A DNA stretch of 64,000 bases from positions 1 to 64,000 of the forward strand of contig DDSZ01000038.1 in assembly GCA_002344205.1 (NCBI GenBank), in the 5' to 3' direction. Positions 24,133-33,863 of this stretch are shown here, piece after piece. The notes beneath the pieces are model-generated. The model saw nothing but the letters and a program-made list of their open reading frames with translations, was not told where the DNA came from and ran no database searches. Each line of letters begins with the position of its first letter. Within the stretch, counting starts at the first letter, position 1. The DNA is from Opitutaceae bacterium UBA2377 (GTDB taxonomy: Bacteria; Verrucomicrobiota; Verrucomicrobiia; Opitutales; Opitutaceae). Position numbers and translations under genes: made by a program.

Positions 24133-25641
24133 ATGGCCAAAACACACTCTGATATCGGGCTCATCGGTCTCGCCGTAATGGGCCAGAATCTGGCGCTCAA
24201 CATCGCCGACCACGGTTTCCAAATCTCGGTTTACAACCGCACCACGGAAAAAACGGACAAGTTTGTGGCCGAGAACCCGCACACACCCGGCGGGCTGGTC
24301 GGCACCAAGACCCTTGAGGAATTTGTCCAATCCCTCGCCCGCCCCCGCAAGGCCATCATCCTCGTGCAGGCCGGCCGCGCCACCGATGCCGTCGTGGACG
24401 GTCTCGCCGCCCTGTTCGAGCCCGGCGACATCATCATCGACGGCGGCAACGCCCTCTGGACCGACACCATCCGCCGGGAAAAAGCGCTGAAGGAAAAAGG
24501 CCTCCGCTTCATCGGCTCCGGCGTCTCCGGCGGTGAGGAAGGCGCGCGCTTCGGTCCGTCCCTCATGCCCGGCGGCGACAAGGCCGCCTTCAAGGAACTC
24601 GAGCCCATCTGGAAAGCGGTGGCCGCCAAGGTGGACCGCAAGACCGGCAAGCCGATCCTCGGTGCCGCGCCCGGCAAACCCGTCAAAGGCGGCGTGCCCT
24701 GCACGGCTTACATCGGCGAAAATGGCGCGGGCCACTATGTGAAGATGGTCCACAACGGCATCGAGTATGGCGACATGCAGATGATCTGCGAGGCCTACGA
24801 CCTCATGCAGGGGCTCCTCGGCCTCAAGCCCGCCGAGATGGGCGCGATCTTTTCCAAGTGGAACCAAGGCGCGCTCGACAGCTTCCTCATTGAGATCACG
24901 GCCGACATCCTCAAGCAGGCCGATCCCGTCACGAAGAAACCTTTTGTCGATGTCGTGCTCGACACCGCCGGCCAGAAAGGCACGGGCAAGTGGACCTCGG
25001 TCAACGCCCTCGACATGGGCGTCGCCGCGCCGACCATTGCCGAATCCGTCTTCTCGCGCTGCCTCTCCGCCATCAAGGAAGAGCGCGTGGCTGCGTCCAA
25101 GGTCCTCAAGGGACCGAAGGTGGAAAAAGTTTCCGCCGCGAAAAAGACCGCCCTCATCCAGGCCATCCACGACGCGCTCTACTGCTCGAAGATTTGTTCC
25201 TACGCGCAGGGCTTCCAGCTCATGCGCGCCGCCCAGGTGGAATACAACTGGAAGTTGAATTTCGGCCAGATCGCCCAGATCTGGCGCGGCGGTTGCATCA
25301 TCCGGGCGGCCTTCCTGCAAAAAATCACCGAGGCCTTTGCGAAGGACGCCAAGCTCGCGAATCTCCTCCTCGATCCTTACTTCAACCGGACCATCCAGCG
25401 GGCGCAGGCCAACTGGCGCAAGGTTGTGGCCCTCGCGGCGGAGAACGGCATCCCGGTGCCGACCTTCGCGTCTGCCCTCGCCTACTACGACGGCTACCGT
25501 TCCGCCCGCCTGCCCGCCAACCTGCTCCAGGCCCAGCGCGACTACTTCGGCGCCCACACCTACGAGCGCACCGACCAGCCCCGCGGCAAGTTCTTCCACA
25601 TCGACTGGCCCGAGGCGATCCGGCCGCAGTTGGAGGCCTGA
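24133..25641 (+). CDS. gnd: 6-phosphogluconate dehydrogenase, decarboxylating
   Basis: A 502-residue NADP-dependent enzyme that converts 6-phosphogluconate to ribulose 5-phosphate and CO2 in the oxidative pentose phosphate pathway. Seen are [17 protein letters not shown], the active-site [21 protein letters not shown] (given here as two parts, [12 protein letters not shown] and FGPSLMPGG), [16 protein letters not shown] and the C-terminal [17 protein letters not shown]. Compared with the usual form, an insertion of about 15 residues ([16 protein letters not shown]) lies before the PCTAYIG motif. It appears to be a single-gene unit. Confidence 0.96.
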   Translation: MAKTHSDIGLIGLAVMGQNLALNIADHGFQISVYNRTTEKTDKFVAENPHTPGGLVGTKTLEEFVQSLARPRKAIILVQAGRATDAVVDGLAALFEPGDIIIDGGNALWTDTIRREKALKEKGLRFIGSGVSGGEEGARFGPSLMPGGDKAAFKELEPIWKAVAAKVDRKTGKPILGAAPGKPVKGGVPCTAYIGENGAGHYVKMVHNGIEYGDMQMICEAYDLMQGLLGLKPAEMGAIFSKWNQGALDSFLIEITADILKQADPVTKKPFVDVVLDTAGQKGTGKWTSVNALDMGVAAPTIAESVFSRCLSAIKEERVAASKVLKGPKVEKVSAAKKTALIQAIHDALYCSKICSYAQGFQLMRAAQVEYNWKLNFGQIAQIWRGGCIIRAAFLQKITEAFAKDAKLANLLLDPYFNRTIQRAQANWRKVVALAAENGIPVPTFASALAYYDGYRSARLPANLLQAQRDYFGAHTYERTDQPRGKFFHIDWPEAIRPQLEA

Positions 25642-25686
25642 GCTGGACGGTTGAATATTTTGCCGGCGGGCGACGTCCCAAGGAGC

Positions 25687-26439
25687 ATGAAAACCATCAT
25701 CGTTCTGTGCCTGGGGCTTTTTCTGGCCGGGGCTCAGGCGCAACCCGGCCGCGCACCAACCCGTGAAGCCCCGCGGGCTGGTCCGCGCATCATCCTCTAC
25801 GAGCAGGCCAACTACCGCGGGGATTCTCTCGTGCTCTATCCGGGCGAACAACTGCCCAACCTGGCGAACGGCCGGTTCGATGGCGGCGGCCGGATCAACG
25901 ACCGGATCTCCTCCATTCGCATCGAGGACGGCGCCGAACTGTATGTCTTCGAAGACGCCAATTTTGGCGGCCATGTCATGCGCGTGACGGAGAGCATCCG
26001 CGATCTGGCCCACCGGCCCACGCCCAACCCCCGGGTGAGTTGGAACGACCGTATCTCCGCGGTCCGGGTGGATTACGAACTCCGGCGCGGGGGCGGGCGG
26101 CCGCCCAACCCCGATCAACTGGTGCGCCGTGCCTACGAGGACCTTTTCGGTCGGGCACCTGATCCCGAGGGCCTGCGCTATCACCGCAGCTTGATCATCG
26201 ACCAAGGGTGGACCGACCGCATGCTGCGCGATCATCTGCGCCGCAGCGAGGAGTTCCGCGGCCCGGGCATCGACCGCATCATCCAGCGCGCCTACGAAGA
26301 TGTGCTGCGGCGGGCACCCGATCCCTCCGGTCTCCGCACCTACCGCCGGCTCCTGCTGGAGGAAGAGTGGACCGAGCAGCAGCTCCGCGACCACCTCCGG
26401 CGCAGCGACGAATACCGCAACCTCCCGCGCCGGAATTGA
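25687..26439 (+). CDS. Secreted beta/gamma-crystallin plus DUF4214-like repeat protein
   Basis: A 250-residue exported protein. A signal peptide (MKTIIVLCLGLFLAGAQAQ) follows an AAGGAG just upstream of the ATG. Residues about 35-130 form a beta/gamma-crystallin domain, with ILYEQANYRGDS, YVFEDANFGGHV and two calcium-clamp motifs, NDRISS and NDRISA. Residues about 140-250 hold two near-identical repeats beginning RAYEDLFGRAPDPEGL and RAYEDVLRRAPDPSGL, each ending DHLRRSxEfR, like DUF4214 modules of surface proteins. A calcium-binding cell-surface role is inferred. Confidence 0.8.
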   Translation: MKTIIVLCLGLFLAGAQAQPGRAPTREAPRAGPRIILYEQANYRGDSLVLYPGEQLPNLANGRFDGGGRINDRISSIRIEDGAELYVFEDANFGGHVMRVTESIRDLAHRPTPNPRVSWNDRISAVRVDYELRRGGGRPPNPDQLVRRAYEDLFGRAPDPEGLRYHRSLIIDQGWTDRMLRDHLRRSEEFRGPGIDRIIQRAYEDVLRRAPDPSGLRTYRRLLLEEEWTEQQLRDHLRRSDEYRNLPRRN

Positions 26440-26621
26440 GCCGGTCAGGCGTCGTTCCGCGGTGGGTGACGCGATCGGCCAGTTTGCGTTCCGCACTTTG
26501 CCGCCGACATTTCAGTTTCTCCGGCAGATCGGGCCGCGGGCGACCTGCACCTTTTATCCGCGGGGGTGGCCCCGGGAGTGTTGTATGATCCACCCCAAGG
26601 GCACCACCGGGTATTTCATTT

Positions 26622-26638
26622 TCGCGGCCGGGCCGCGA
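26622..26638. repeat. Inverted repeat between convergent genes
   Basis: TCGCGGCC and GGCCGCGA around a single base, between the ends of the crystallin-domain gene and the beta-barrel gene. Neither strand has a T run after the stem, so intrinsic termination is doubtful. Confidence 0.35.
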
Positions 26639-26648
26639 GACGTCGTGA

Positions 26649-27431
26649 TCAGAAGCGGAAGTTCAGGCTAAGACGCACGGGCACATAGGTCAGGTCGCCT
26701 TCATCGTTGAGCGCGTTCAAGCCCAACAGGCCCACGACGCTGTCGTTGTCCTTGAGCCTGCCCTGCCCATGGTAGCCCGTCTCGAGGGCGAGGCTGAACT
26801 TGTCGTTGATCTTGTATTCCAGGCCGACCAGCAGTCCGTAGGCCCAGACGTTGCTCGCGTCGTAGAACTTCGCGTTGGTAAGCGCAGACCGGAAGGGTTC
26901 GTTGAAGGGCGTGCCGGGCACCGCGAACGAGGCGGTGATCTCGTCGATCTGCTTGTAGCCGAGCCGGGCCCCGACGTAGGGATTCCAGCGCTCGGTGACG
27001 CGAAAGTTGTAGCGCACCCCGGCGTAGACCTCGAAATCCTCATACGAACTGAAGCTGCCGTTGAGCGGTAGCGCTCCGGCGACGGTGCCGACACGCAGAT
27101 TGCCATCGTCCGAGGAAAGCCAGCCGAGCCCCAGCGTGTAGGTCCAATTCTCCCCCGCCGCATACGAAGCTTCGAAAGCGATCTCTTCGAACTTGCTGTA
27201 GACATCGCCAAAGCTCTTGGCTTGGACATCAACCGGCAGGCTGCCGGCCGGTAGGCCGAGCAACACCGAGCCGTCAAAGGAAAGACCGCGGTGGACGTCG
27301 CCGTTGGTGATGGGGGCGAGACCGGCCTTGAAGCCAAGGCTCCAGTTGGCTGACAGGGACACGGCGCTGAGCGTGAGCAGCGAGGTGATCAGGGCGCAGC
27401 GCAGGTGGGTTCGGGCAATGAACAGGTTCAT
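26649..27431 (-). CDS. Outer-membrane beta-barrel protein
   Basis: A 260-residue protein with a signal peptide (ending near VSLSA). It has alternating hydrophobic strands with many aromatic residues (YAGVRYNFRVTERWNPYVGA, LVGLEYKINDKFSLALETGY) and ends VRLSLNFRF, the terminal Phe expected of barrels. The size suggests an OmpA-like or OmpW-like 8-10 stranded barrel. No ligand or function can be read. The 227-base gap before its start holds no other gene that I can see. Confidence 0.8.
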   Translation of the reverse strand: MNLFIARTHLRCALITSLLTLSAVSLSANWSLGFKAGLAPITNGDVHRGLSFDGSVLLGLPAGSLPVDVQAKSFGDVYSKFEEIAFEASYAAGENWTYTLGLGWLSSDDGNLRVGTVAGALPLNGSFSSYEDFEVYAGVRYNFRVTERWNPYVGARLGYKQIDEITASFAVPGTPFNEPFRSALTNAKFYDASNVWAYGLLVGLEYKINDKFSLALETGYHGQGRLKDNDSVVGLLGLNALNDEGDLTYVPVRLSLNFRF

Positions 27432-27658
27432 GACAGGGTTGAGGTGATGATGGTTAATGGTCGGATCTCCCTACGCCGCGGATGCGGTCATGAAGGAGGG
27501 AACGCTAACATTTACGCACCGGGGCCGGGTCCGGATGCAGCAAATCGCTTTCCGCGTCGATCGGACCTGCGGCCGCGAACCGTATCCGGACCGTGAGCAC
27601 GGCCGCGCCCCGCGGGCGGACGAGGCGCGGGATGGCGGTTGTGCCGCCGCGGATCCGC

Positions 27659-28267
27659 TCAGGAGGCCGTCAGCTTTTGGCGGGCCGTCCGCCAATAACC
27701 GAGCAGCGATTCAAAATCCTGCTCCTTGGTCCCGCTGTGGATGAGGTAGTCGTAGCTGGCGCGTTCGGCGAGTTCGCGCTCCGCGCTTTGCAGCCGCCGT
27801 TCCAGCTCTTCCGGGCTGACCGGGCCTCGGCCTTCGAGGCGTTCGCGCAACACCGCCATGGAGTCGGGTGCCACGAAGATCGTCACCACCCGGCCGCGCA
27901 GGGCCGGCAGCTCCAGCGCGGCGGCGCGGATGCTGCGCACGCCCTGCACGTCGATGTTCATGACCAGACTGGTGTGGGGCAGCCGGTCGAGCACGGCGCT
28001 TTTCAAGGTGCCGTAGCGGTGCTTGCGGTGCACCCAGGCCCACTCGAGAAATTCCCCGGCGGCCAGGCGCCGGTCGAACTCTGCCTCGGAGAGAAAATGA
28101 TAGTCCTGCCCGTGGGTTTCATTGGGCCGCGGCGGGCGCGTGGTGGCGGTGATGACGCGCTCAAAACCCGGTTCTTCCCGCACCAGCCGGTCGCAGAGCG
28201 TGCTTTTGCCGACCCCGGCGGGTCCGGCGAGAATGAGCAGGGCGGTCGGCTGGCTCGGCGTGGTCAT
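27659..28267 (-). CDS. gmk: Guanylate kinase
   Basis: A 202-residue kinase that phosphorylates GMP to GDP with ATP. The P-loop GPAGVGKST lies near residue 15, TTRPPRPNETHGQDYHFLS is the GMP-binding motif, and EWAWVHRKHRYGT, IDVQGVRSIR and RLQSAERELA follow in the usual order. Its ATG overlaps the stop of the preceding membrane protein gene by one base, so the two are probably translated from one transcript. Confidence 0.93.
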   Translation of the reverse strand: MTTPSQPTALLILAGPAGVGKSTLCDRLVREEPGFERVITATTRPPRPNETHGQDYHFLSEAEFDRRLAAGEFLEWAWVHRKHRYGTLKSAVLDRLPHTSLVMNIDVQGVRSIRAAALELPALRGRVVTIFVAPDSMAVLRERLEGRGPVSPEELERRLQSAERELAERASYDYLIHSGTKEQDFESLLGYWRTARQKLTAS

Positions 28268-28806
28268 CAGTAGGTGAATGCGACCACCACGAGCAGTGCG
28301 CCGTAGGCGGCCAGACCCGCGCCCAGCGCCCGGCTGCGGCCCGGCCGTTGGAAGAGCCAGCCGAAAAAGTCCCGCAGGCGGTAGGGCGCGGCGCCGAGGT
28401 AGATGGCGAGGGCGATGCCGAGATAGACCGCTGTCACCATGAACAGGCGCTGCGGTTGCTCATATTCCATGTAGGCGGCGTCCAGCAGCGGCGTCGCGGC
28501 GAGCAGCATGAGGATGGCCAGCCCGCGCACCGCCAGAAAATCGGGCGCATACTTGAACGACAGCAGTGCCACCGCGGCGAAGAAGATGGTCAGCAACGTG
28601 CGGTATTCGCCGAAATCGGCCGGCGACAGATTCCACACCCGGTGCAGAAACCAGAGGCTGCCGGCGCCAAAGAACACCCAGGTGGCCGCAGCGGACCGCG
28701 GCAGCGCCTTGAGCAAGGCCCCCACCGTCGAACGTCCCGAGATCAGCGCGGCGCCCAGGGCCAGCAACAGCAGTCCGGGAATCAGGGTGGCGAGGGTGAG
28801 CGACAT
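28267..28806 (-). CDS. Integral membrane protein, hypothetical
   Basis: A 179-residue protein with five or six membrane segments (LIPGLLLLALGAALI, AATWVFFGAGSLWFL, LLTIFFAAVALLSF, FMVTAVYLGIALAIYLGA, LGAGLAAYGALLVVVAF). No transporter or enzyme motif is seen. It is translationally linked to gmk and lies 84 bases after the miaB stop on the same strand, so the order is miaB, this gene, gmk. Confidence 0.75.
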   Translation of the reverse strand: MSLTLATLIPGLLLLALGAALISGRSTVGALLKALPRSAAATWVFFGAGSLWFLHRVWNLSPADFGEYRTLLTIFFAAVALLSFKYAPDFLAVRGLAILMLLAATPLLDAAYMEYEQPQRLFMVTAVYLGIALAIYLGAAPYRLRDFFGWLFQRPGRSRALGAGLAAYGALLVVVAFTY

Positions 28807-28890
28807 CGGGAGTTGAAGGAAAAAGTTGAAGTAGAAGTTGCCGGTGGCGACGAGTGGAAAGTCGGTCGATGAGGTTGCTTCACTCGAAAC

Positions 28891-30252
28891 TCAAACTTCC
28901 ACGCCGCTCAGCACCAGCGAGCCGTAGAGCGTGCTCACCGAGGCGCGTTCGATCTTCAGCGGCACGAGTTCGCCGACCAGACGCGGGTCGGCGGCGAAGA
29001 CACACACACGATTGCCGCGGGTGCGGCCGGTGAATTTTTGGCCGGTCTTGTCGGGGCCCTCGACCAGGACTTCCTCCACGGTGCCGAGCAGGGCGGCGTT
29101 GCGGCGCTCGGAATTGGCGCGCAGCAGGTCGAGCAGGATTTGATTCCGCCGCTCCTTCACCTCGTCAGGCACCTGGTCGGCGAGTTCCGCCGCGACCGTG
29201 CCGGTGCGGATGGAATACTTGAAGATGTAGGCCATGTCGTAATTGCAGGCCTCGAACAGTTCGCGGGTTTGCGCGAAATCCTCATCGGTCTCGCCGGGGA
29301 AGCCCACGATCACATCGGTCGAAAAATACATGTCCGGCGTGACGGCGCGGAGGGCGTCCACGATCTCCTGGTAGCGCTCGCGCGAGTAGGGCCGGTTCAT
29401 TGCCTTCAGGATGCGGTTGCTGCCGGACTGCAGCGGCAGGTGCACATACGGACAAAGCTTGGGCAGCCGGCCGTAGGCCTCGACCAGGTCCTGTTTGAAG
29501 CCGCGCGGATGCGGCGAGGTGAAGCGGATGCGTGCGATGCCGGGGATGGCGTGGACGCGCTCAATCAACTGCACGAAAGGGGAGATGCCGCCGGTGTGCG
29601 TGTAATCGCGGCGGCCGTAGCTGGTCACGATCTGGCCCAGCAGGGTGATCTCGCGCACGCCCTTGGCCGCGAGCTGTTCGCACTCGCGCACGATGTCGTC
29701 CATCGGCCGCGAGCGCTCGTCGCCGCGCGTTTTGGGCACGATGCAGAAGGCGCAGTCCATGTTGCAGCCCTGCTGGATGGAGACGAAGGCGCTGACCTGC
29801 TTCTCCGCCAGGACGTGCTCGCGGATGGTGTTCTGCGAGCCGGCTTCCTCGGCGATGTCCACGATGGTTTCGCCCACCGGCACGCCGGCCGCGCGCGCCG
29901 CCCGGAGGTTGTCGAGGTAGTCCGGCACCTGGTGGAATTTCTGCGTGCCCACGATCAGGTCCACGTCGGGCAGTTGGTCGAGCAGCGCGGCGCCGCGGTT
30001 TTGCGCCATGCAGCCGAGGATGCCGAGGACGAAGTCGGGCTGCTTTTTCTTGCGCGCGGAAAGGTAGCCGGCCTTGCCGATGGCCTTCTGTTCGGCGGCG
30101 TCGCGCACGCTGCACGTGTTGAGCAGCATGATGTCGCACTCGTCCTCTGTGCCCACGATGCGGTAGCCCCGGGCGCGCAGCATCGCCGCGACGGCCTCGC
30201 TGTCGCGCTCGTTCATCTGGCAGCCATAGGTCTTGATATGGACGCGGTTCAC
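28891..30252 (-). CDS. miaB: tRNA-2-methylthio-N6-dimethylallyladenosine synthase
   Basis: A 453-residue radical SAM methylthiotransferase that adds a methylthio group to isopentenyl-A37 of tRNAs reading U-starting codons. The N-terminal cluster cysteines are in KTYGCQMNERDSE, LLNTCSVRD and LGCMAQN. The radical SAM cluster is GCNMDCAFCIVP. The C-terminal TRAM domain includes TGQKFTGRTRGNRVCVF. The start is GTG (MNRVHIKTYGC). A good promoter lies a few bases upstream, giving a very short leader. Confidence 0.96.
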   Translation of the reverse strand: MNRVHIKTYGCQMNERDSEAVAAMLRARGYRIVGTEDECDIMLLNTCSVRDAAEQKAIGKAGYLSARKKKQPDFVLGILGCMAQNRGAALLDQLPDVDLIVGTQKFHQVPDYLDNLRAARAAGVPVGETIVDIAEEAGSQNTIREHVLAEKQVSAFVSIQQGCNMDCAFCIVPKTRGDERSRPMDDIVRECEQLAAKGVREITLLGQIVTSYGRRDYTHTGGISPFVQLIERVHAIPGIARIRFTSPHPRGFKQDLVEAYGRLPKLCPYVHLPLQSGSNRILKAMNRPYSRERYQEIVDALRAVTPDMYFSTDVIVGFPGETDEDFAQTRELFEACNYDMAYIFKYSIRTGTVAAELADQVPDEVKERRNQILLDLLRANSERRNAALLGTVEEVLVEGPDKTGQKFTGRTRGNRVCVFAADPRLVGELVPLKIERASVSTLYGSLVLSGVEV

Positions 30253-30267
30253 CGGAAAAGAGGGTCC

Positions 30268-30295
30268 TAAGTAGAGCGGCCCGGGAGGGGGTCAA
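30268..30295 (-). promoter_or_regulatory. Candidate miaB promoter
   Basis: On the minus strand TTGACC and TACTTA are 16 bases apart. The expected start of transcription is about 10 bases before the miaB GTG, with no room for a normal Shine-Dalgarno sequence. Confidence 0.45.
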
Positions 30296-30364
30296 CGGCG
30301 GATTGCCACGCCGGGCTCGCTCCGGCGGGCAACATCCTCAGACTGGCGGGGTCGAATCCCTGCC

Positions 30365-31294
30365 ATGAAAATCCGCCCCACCCTGACCGCCGGCCTGCTG
30401 CTCCCGTTTTTGTTGCGGGCAGAGGAGCCGGTGCCGGCGGAACCGGCGCCCGGCGAGGTGCCTTCGCTGGAGGAGCTTTATGAAACCGGCCGGGTGCTCT
30501 TCGAGCTGTTTGCGCCGCCGGAGATCAAGGAGCAGTTCGAATTTCCCTCGAAGGAGCAGTGGGACGAGTTTGCGGCCCGGCTGCAGGCGGCGCTGGAGGG
30601 CGACTCGCTGGCGGAGCTGGCGGTTTACGAGCCTGAGACACGCGCGGCGCTCACCGCCCTGCGCGCCCTGCCAGGCCTGGAGGATTACGCGGACTGGCTG
30701 GCCGAGCGGCTCGACTACATCGAGGCCGCCAAGGCTGTGCCCGCGGAGCCGCCGCCCCCGGTGGATGTCCCCCGCCCTGTCCCGGTTCGCGTGCCCCATT
30801 ATGAACTGTGGTTGGGGCGCATGCGGGACCGGCCGGTGCCGCCCAATGCCGCCCGGTTCGTGCCGGCGCTCGGGCCGGTGTTTGCCGCCGAGGGAGTGCC
30901 GGCCCAGCTCGTGTGGCTGGCCGAGGTCGAGTCCACCTTCAACCCCGCCGCCCGCAGCCCCGCCGGGGCGCGCGGCCTGTTTCAATTCATGCCGGGCACG
31001 GCCCAGGAACTCGGCCTGCGCACGTTTTTCCCCGACGAGCGCACGCAGCCGGAAAAATCCGCGCAGGCCGCCGCCCGTTACCTCCGCCAGCTTCACACCC
31101 GCTTCGGCGACTGGCCGCTGGCCCTGGCCGCCTACAACGCCGGCCCCGGCCGCGTGCAGCGCACGCTCGACAAACAGGGCGGCCGGACCTTTGCCGACAT
31201 CGCCGCCGCCCTCCCGGCGGAGACCCAGATGTATGTGCCCAAGGTCCTCGCGACCCTGGCGGTGCGGGCCGGCCTGCCGCCGGACCGCTGGTGA
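30365..31294 (+). CDS. Lytic transglycosylase (SLT domain)
   Basis: A 309-residue secreted peptidoglycan lyase. A signal peptide (MKIRPTLTAGLLLPFLL) is followed by an acidic helical region. The Slt70/MltC-type catalytic domain (about 165-300) shows WLAEVESTFNPAARSPAGAR with the catalytic Glu in the AEVES motif, GLFQFMPGTAQELGL, PEKSAQAAARYLRQL and LALAAYNAGPGRV. There is no LysM or binding domain. It stands divergent from miaB. It probably acts in the periplasm on cell-wall glycan strands. Confidence 0.88.
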   Translation: MKIRPTLTAGLLLPFLLRAEEPVPAEPAPGEVPSLEELYETGRVLFELFAPPEIKEQFEFPSKEQWDEFAARLQAALEGDSLAELAVYEPETRAALTALRALPGLEDYADWLAERLDYIEAAKAVPAEPPPPVDVPRPVPVRVPHYELWLGRMRDRPVPPNAARFVPALGPVFAAEGVPAQLVWLAEVESTFNPAARSPAGARGLFQFMPGTAQELGLRTFFPDERTQPEKSAQAAARYLRQLHTRFGDWPLALAAYNAGPGRVQRTLDKQGGRTFADIAAALPAETQMYVPKVLATLAVRAGLPPDRW

Positions 31295-31345
31295 GGACCC
31301 TGAGAAACGATTCGCCAGACCCCGGCCGAACGCTTTGCTCGCCGG

Positions 31346-32686
31346 ATGGGATTCTTTGATCGCCTTGCCGGAAAAACGCCCGACCCCAAGCCCGCCCCGG
31401 AAAACACCCCGGCAGAATCCACGCCCACCGCCGGCGGTGGAGTGATGCCGCGGCTCGTCACCGCGCGCGAGAAGATCGAGGCGAAGGATCTGCCCGCCGC
31501 GCTCGTCATTTACGAGGAAGTGCTCGCCGTGGCCGGCGACCGCGCGGACGTGCTGGTGACCATCTCGGCCGACCTCGGCATCAACGGCCATGTGCGCGAG
31601 ATCGTCGAACTCGTGGCCCCGCGTTACGACGCCGAGCGCCACGGCCCCGCGACGGGCCTGAACGTGCTGCAGGCCTACCTTGCCCTCCGCAACGCCGATG
31701 CCGCCCAGCATGTGCTCGACATCCTCTTCGGGCTCAAACGCCCTGAACTGGAAGAGCGGCTGCACGGCTTCTCCAACGCCATCGCCGAGCTGATCCTCGC
31801 CGACCAGGCGGACCCCGTCACCCCCGGTGGCGCGGCAGAGCCGGCCAAGATCAATCTCGTGACCATCAGCCGCCCCATCTGGTCCTATGGCCTCGAGGCC
31901 GTGGCCGGCCTGTTGCCGCCGAAGGACGGCCGCGCCCGCCGCGTCGCGTTTGCCCAGCTTGCCCTGCCCGGACTGCCGGACCATCAGGCCCGGGAAAAGG
32001 CGCCCGAGGAGGAAATGGGCCGCCTCAGCCGCGCCCTGCCACTGTGGTTTGCCGAAATGTTGTATTTTTGCCCCAACTACAACTCGTTGGCGGCCGTCGG
32101 ACTGTGGTCGCAGCCCGGGCAACCCGGGCACTACGCGCTGTTCCCGGCGGAGTGGACGACGGACAACATCCGGCAACTGGTGGACTCCACCGAGGGCGGC
32201 CTGGATTACGTCTTCACCGGGGCGCTCCGGCAGCACGCGGGCGACTACGAGCTGCTGCTCCGGCTCTGGGAGGTGAAGAAATTTCGCGAGCGCAAACAGT
32301 TCTCCCTGCGCTGGACGCCAGCCACGGCCGATACCGAGCTGACCAAGCTGCACGATTATCTGCGCCAATTCATGGAGTGGCAGGCCTATCCTGCGGACAC
32401 CGGGCTCACCTATGCGCCGGCGACCCGGCCGTCGGCGTGGCTCGACGTGCTCGGGTCCTCGCTCACGTTGTTTCTCGGGGAGAAAAACCTGCTGCCGCCC
32501 GAGCAATTGACGACGGCGCACGAGACCTTGGATGCGGTCGCGCAGCACGCCGCCAGCAACGAGGCCGCCTCGTTGGCCTGGGTGGCGCAGCGCGCGCGCG
32601 CCGGCCGGCTCGGCTTCCCGCCAATGGCCGACGCGATGATGCGCCGCACCCCGCTGGTGGAGCAGGCGCAGGCCGCGGCGGGTTAG
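31346..32686 (+). CDS. Hypothetical protein with TPR-like N-terminal part
   Basis: A 446-residue protein not assigned to a family. After a Pro-rich start (MGFFDRLAGKTPDPKPAPEN), residues about 35-135 look like helical repeats (REKIEAKDLPAALVIYEEVLA, shown in part as AKDLPAALVIYEEVL; LNVLQAYLALRNADAAQHVLD). The rest is a mixed alpha/beta region with many Trp and Tyr (WFAEMLYFCPNYNSLA, FAEWTTDNIRQL-like). There is no signal peptide. It lies 51 bp downstream of the lytic transglycosylase, and codon use looks coding throughout. Confidence 0.72.
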   Translation: MGFFDRLAGKTPDPKPAPENTPAESTPTAGGGVMPRLVTAREKIEAKDLPAALVIYEEVLAVAGDRADVLVTISADLGINGHVREIVELVAPRYDAERHGPATGLNVLQAYLALRNADAAQHVLDILFGLKRPELEERLHGFSNAIAELILADQADPVTPGGAAEPAKINLVTISRPIWSYGLEAVAGLLPPKDGRARRVAFAQLALPGLPDHQAREKAPEEEMGRLSRALPLWFAEMLYFCPNYNSLAAVGLWSQPGQPGHYALFPAEWTTDNIRQLVDSTEGGLDYVFTGALRQHAGDYELLLRLWEVKKFRERKQFSLRWTPATADTELTKLHDYLRQFMEWQAYPADTGLTYAPATRPSAWLDVLGSSLTLFLGEKNLLPPEQLTTAHETLDAVAQHAASNEAASLAWVAQRARAGRLGFPPMADAMMRRTPLVEQAQAAAG

Positions 32687-32732
32687 CCGCGTCCTTGCCT
32701 TCGGACGTCCGGCGGCGCACGCTGGACCCTCC

Positions 32733-33788
32733 ATGCACTCACCCACCGCCGATCTCCGCATCCGCGCGACCAAACCGTTGATCGCGCCCGCGCTGCTCGA
32801 ATCCGAGCTGCCGCTCGACGACGCCCGGGCGGAGCTGGTTTCCCGCTCGCGCCGCGAGGTGGCGGCCATCCTCACCGGCGCGGACGACCGCCTGCTCGTT
32901 GTGGTGGGGCCCTGCTCGATCCATGATCCCGCGGCCGCCTTGGAATACGCCGAGCGTCTGCAGGAAGTGGCGCCGCTTTACGCGGCCGACCTGCTGCCGG
33001 TCATGCGGGTGTATTTTGAAAAACCCCGCACCGTGGTCGGCTGGAAGGGGCTCATCAACGATCCCGATCTCGACGGCAGCTACCAGATCAACAAAGGCCT
33101 GCGGCTCGCCCGCCGGCTGATGCTGGACGTCACCGGCCTCGGCCTGCCGGTGGCCACGGAGTTTCTCGATACCACGCTGGGCCAGTATTACGCCGACCTC
33201 GTTTCCTGGGGTGCCATTGGCGCGCGCACGGTCGAGAGCCAGGTGCACCGCGAGCTGGCCTCCGGGCTTTCCATGCCGGTGGGTTTCAAGAACCGCACCG
33301 ACGGCAACCTGCAGGTGGCGGTGGACGCCATCCGTTCCGCGCGACATCCGCACTGGTTTCCCTCGCTCACCCGCGACGGGGTTGCCGCCGTGATGGGCAC
33401 CGCCGGCAACGAGCACGCGCACCTCGTCCTGCGTGGCGGCACCCACGGGCCGAACTACGCCTCGGCCGACGTGGCCGAGGCGGCCGCGCTGCTGCGCGGC
33501 AACGGCCTGCCGCCCCACCTCATGGTGGACTGCAGCCACGCCAACAGCGGCAAGGACCCCGCGCGCCAGCCGATGGTCGCGGCCGAACTCGCCGCGCAGA
33601 TCGCGGCCGGTGAACGGGCGCTCAGCGCCGTGATGATCGAGAGCAACCTGCTCGCCGGCTCGCAGGACTATCAGGCGAAGCCGCTGGTCCACGGTCGCAG
33701 TATCACCGACGGCTGCCTTGCCTGGGAGCAGACCCTGCCGGTCTTCGCCCAACTGGCCGCAGCCGTGCAAAAACGCCGCGGTGCGTAG
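32733..33788 (+). CDS. aroG: 3-deoxy-7-phosphoheptulonate synthase (DAHP synthase, class I)
   Basis: A 351-residue first enzyme of the shikimate pathway; it condenses phosphoenolpyruvate and erythrose 4-phosphate. Type I-alpha motifs are clear: VVGPCSIHDPAAALEYA, MRVYFEKPRTVVGWKGL, INDPDLDGSYQINKGL, GARTVESQVHRELASGLSMP and VDCSHANSGKDP. The length equals the E. coli AroF/G/H enzymes. Which aromatic amino acid inhibits it cannot be read, so the symbol is one of three possible. A strong hairpin follows the gene. Confidence 0.93.
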   Translation: MHSPTADLRIRATKPLIAPALLESELPLDDARAELVSRSRREVAAILTGADDRLLVVVGPCSIHDPAAALEYAERLQEVAPLYAADLLPVMRVYFEKPRTVVGWKGLINDPDLDGSYQINKGLRLARRLMLDVTGLGLPVATEFLDTTLGQYYADLVSWGAIGARTVESQVHRELASGLSMPVGFKNRTDGNLQVAVDAIRSARHPHWFPSLTRDGVAAVMGTAGNEHAHLVLRGGTHGPNYASADVAEAAALLRGNGLPPHLMVDCSHANSGKDPARQPMVAAELAAQIAAGERALSAVMIESNLLAGSQDYQAKPLVHGRSITDGCLAWEQTLPVFAQLAAAVQKRRGA

Positions 33789-33805
33789 TTTGACCCGGCA
33801 TATTT

Positions 33806-33863
33806 AGCCACGAAGATCACCAAGCCATACCAGGCTTCGGTTTGTCCTTCGTGGTTAATTTTT
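33806..33863 (+). terminator. Terminator between the DAHP synthase and rlmN genes
   Basis: Outer arms AGCCACGAAG and CTTCGTGGTT (one G-T pair) enclose an inner AAGCC/GGCTT hairpin, followed by AATTTTT. It lies between convergent genes; the T run overlaps the last codons of rlmN. The arms resemble the dispersed CCACGAAG type repeats seen in many genomes. Confidence 0.6.
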
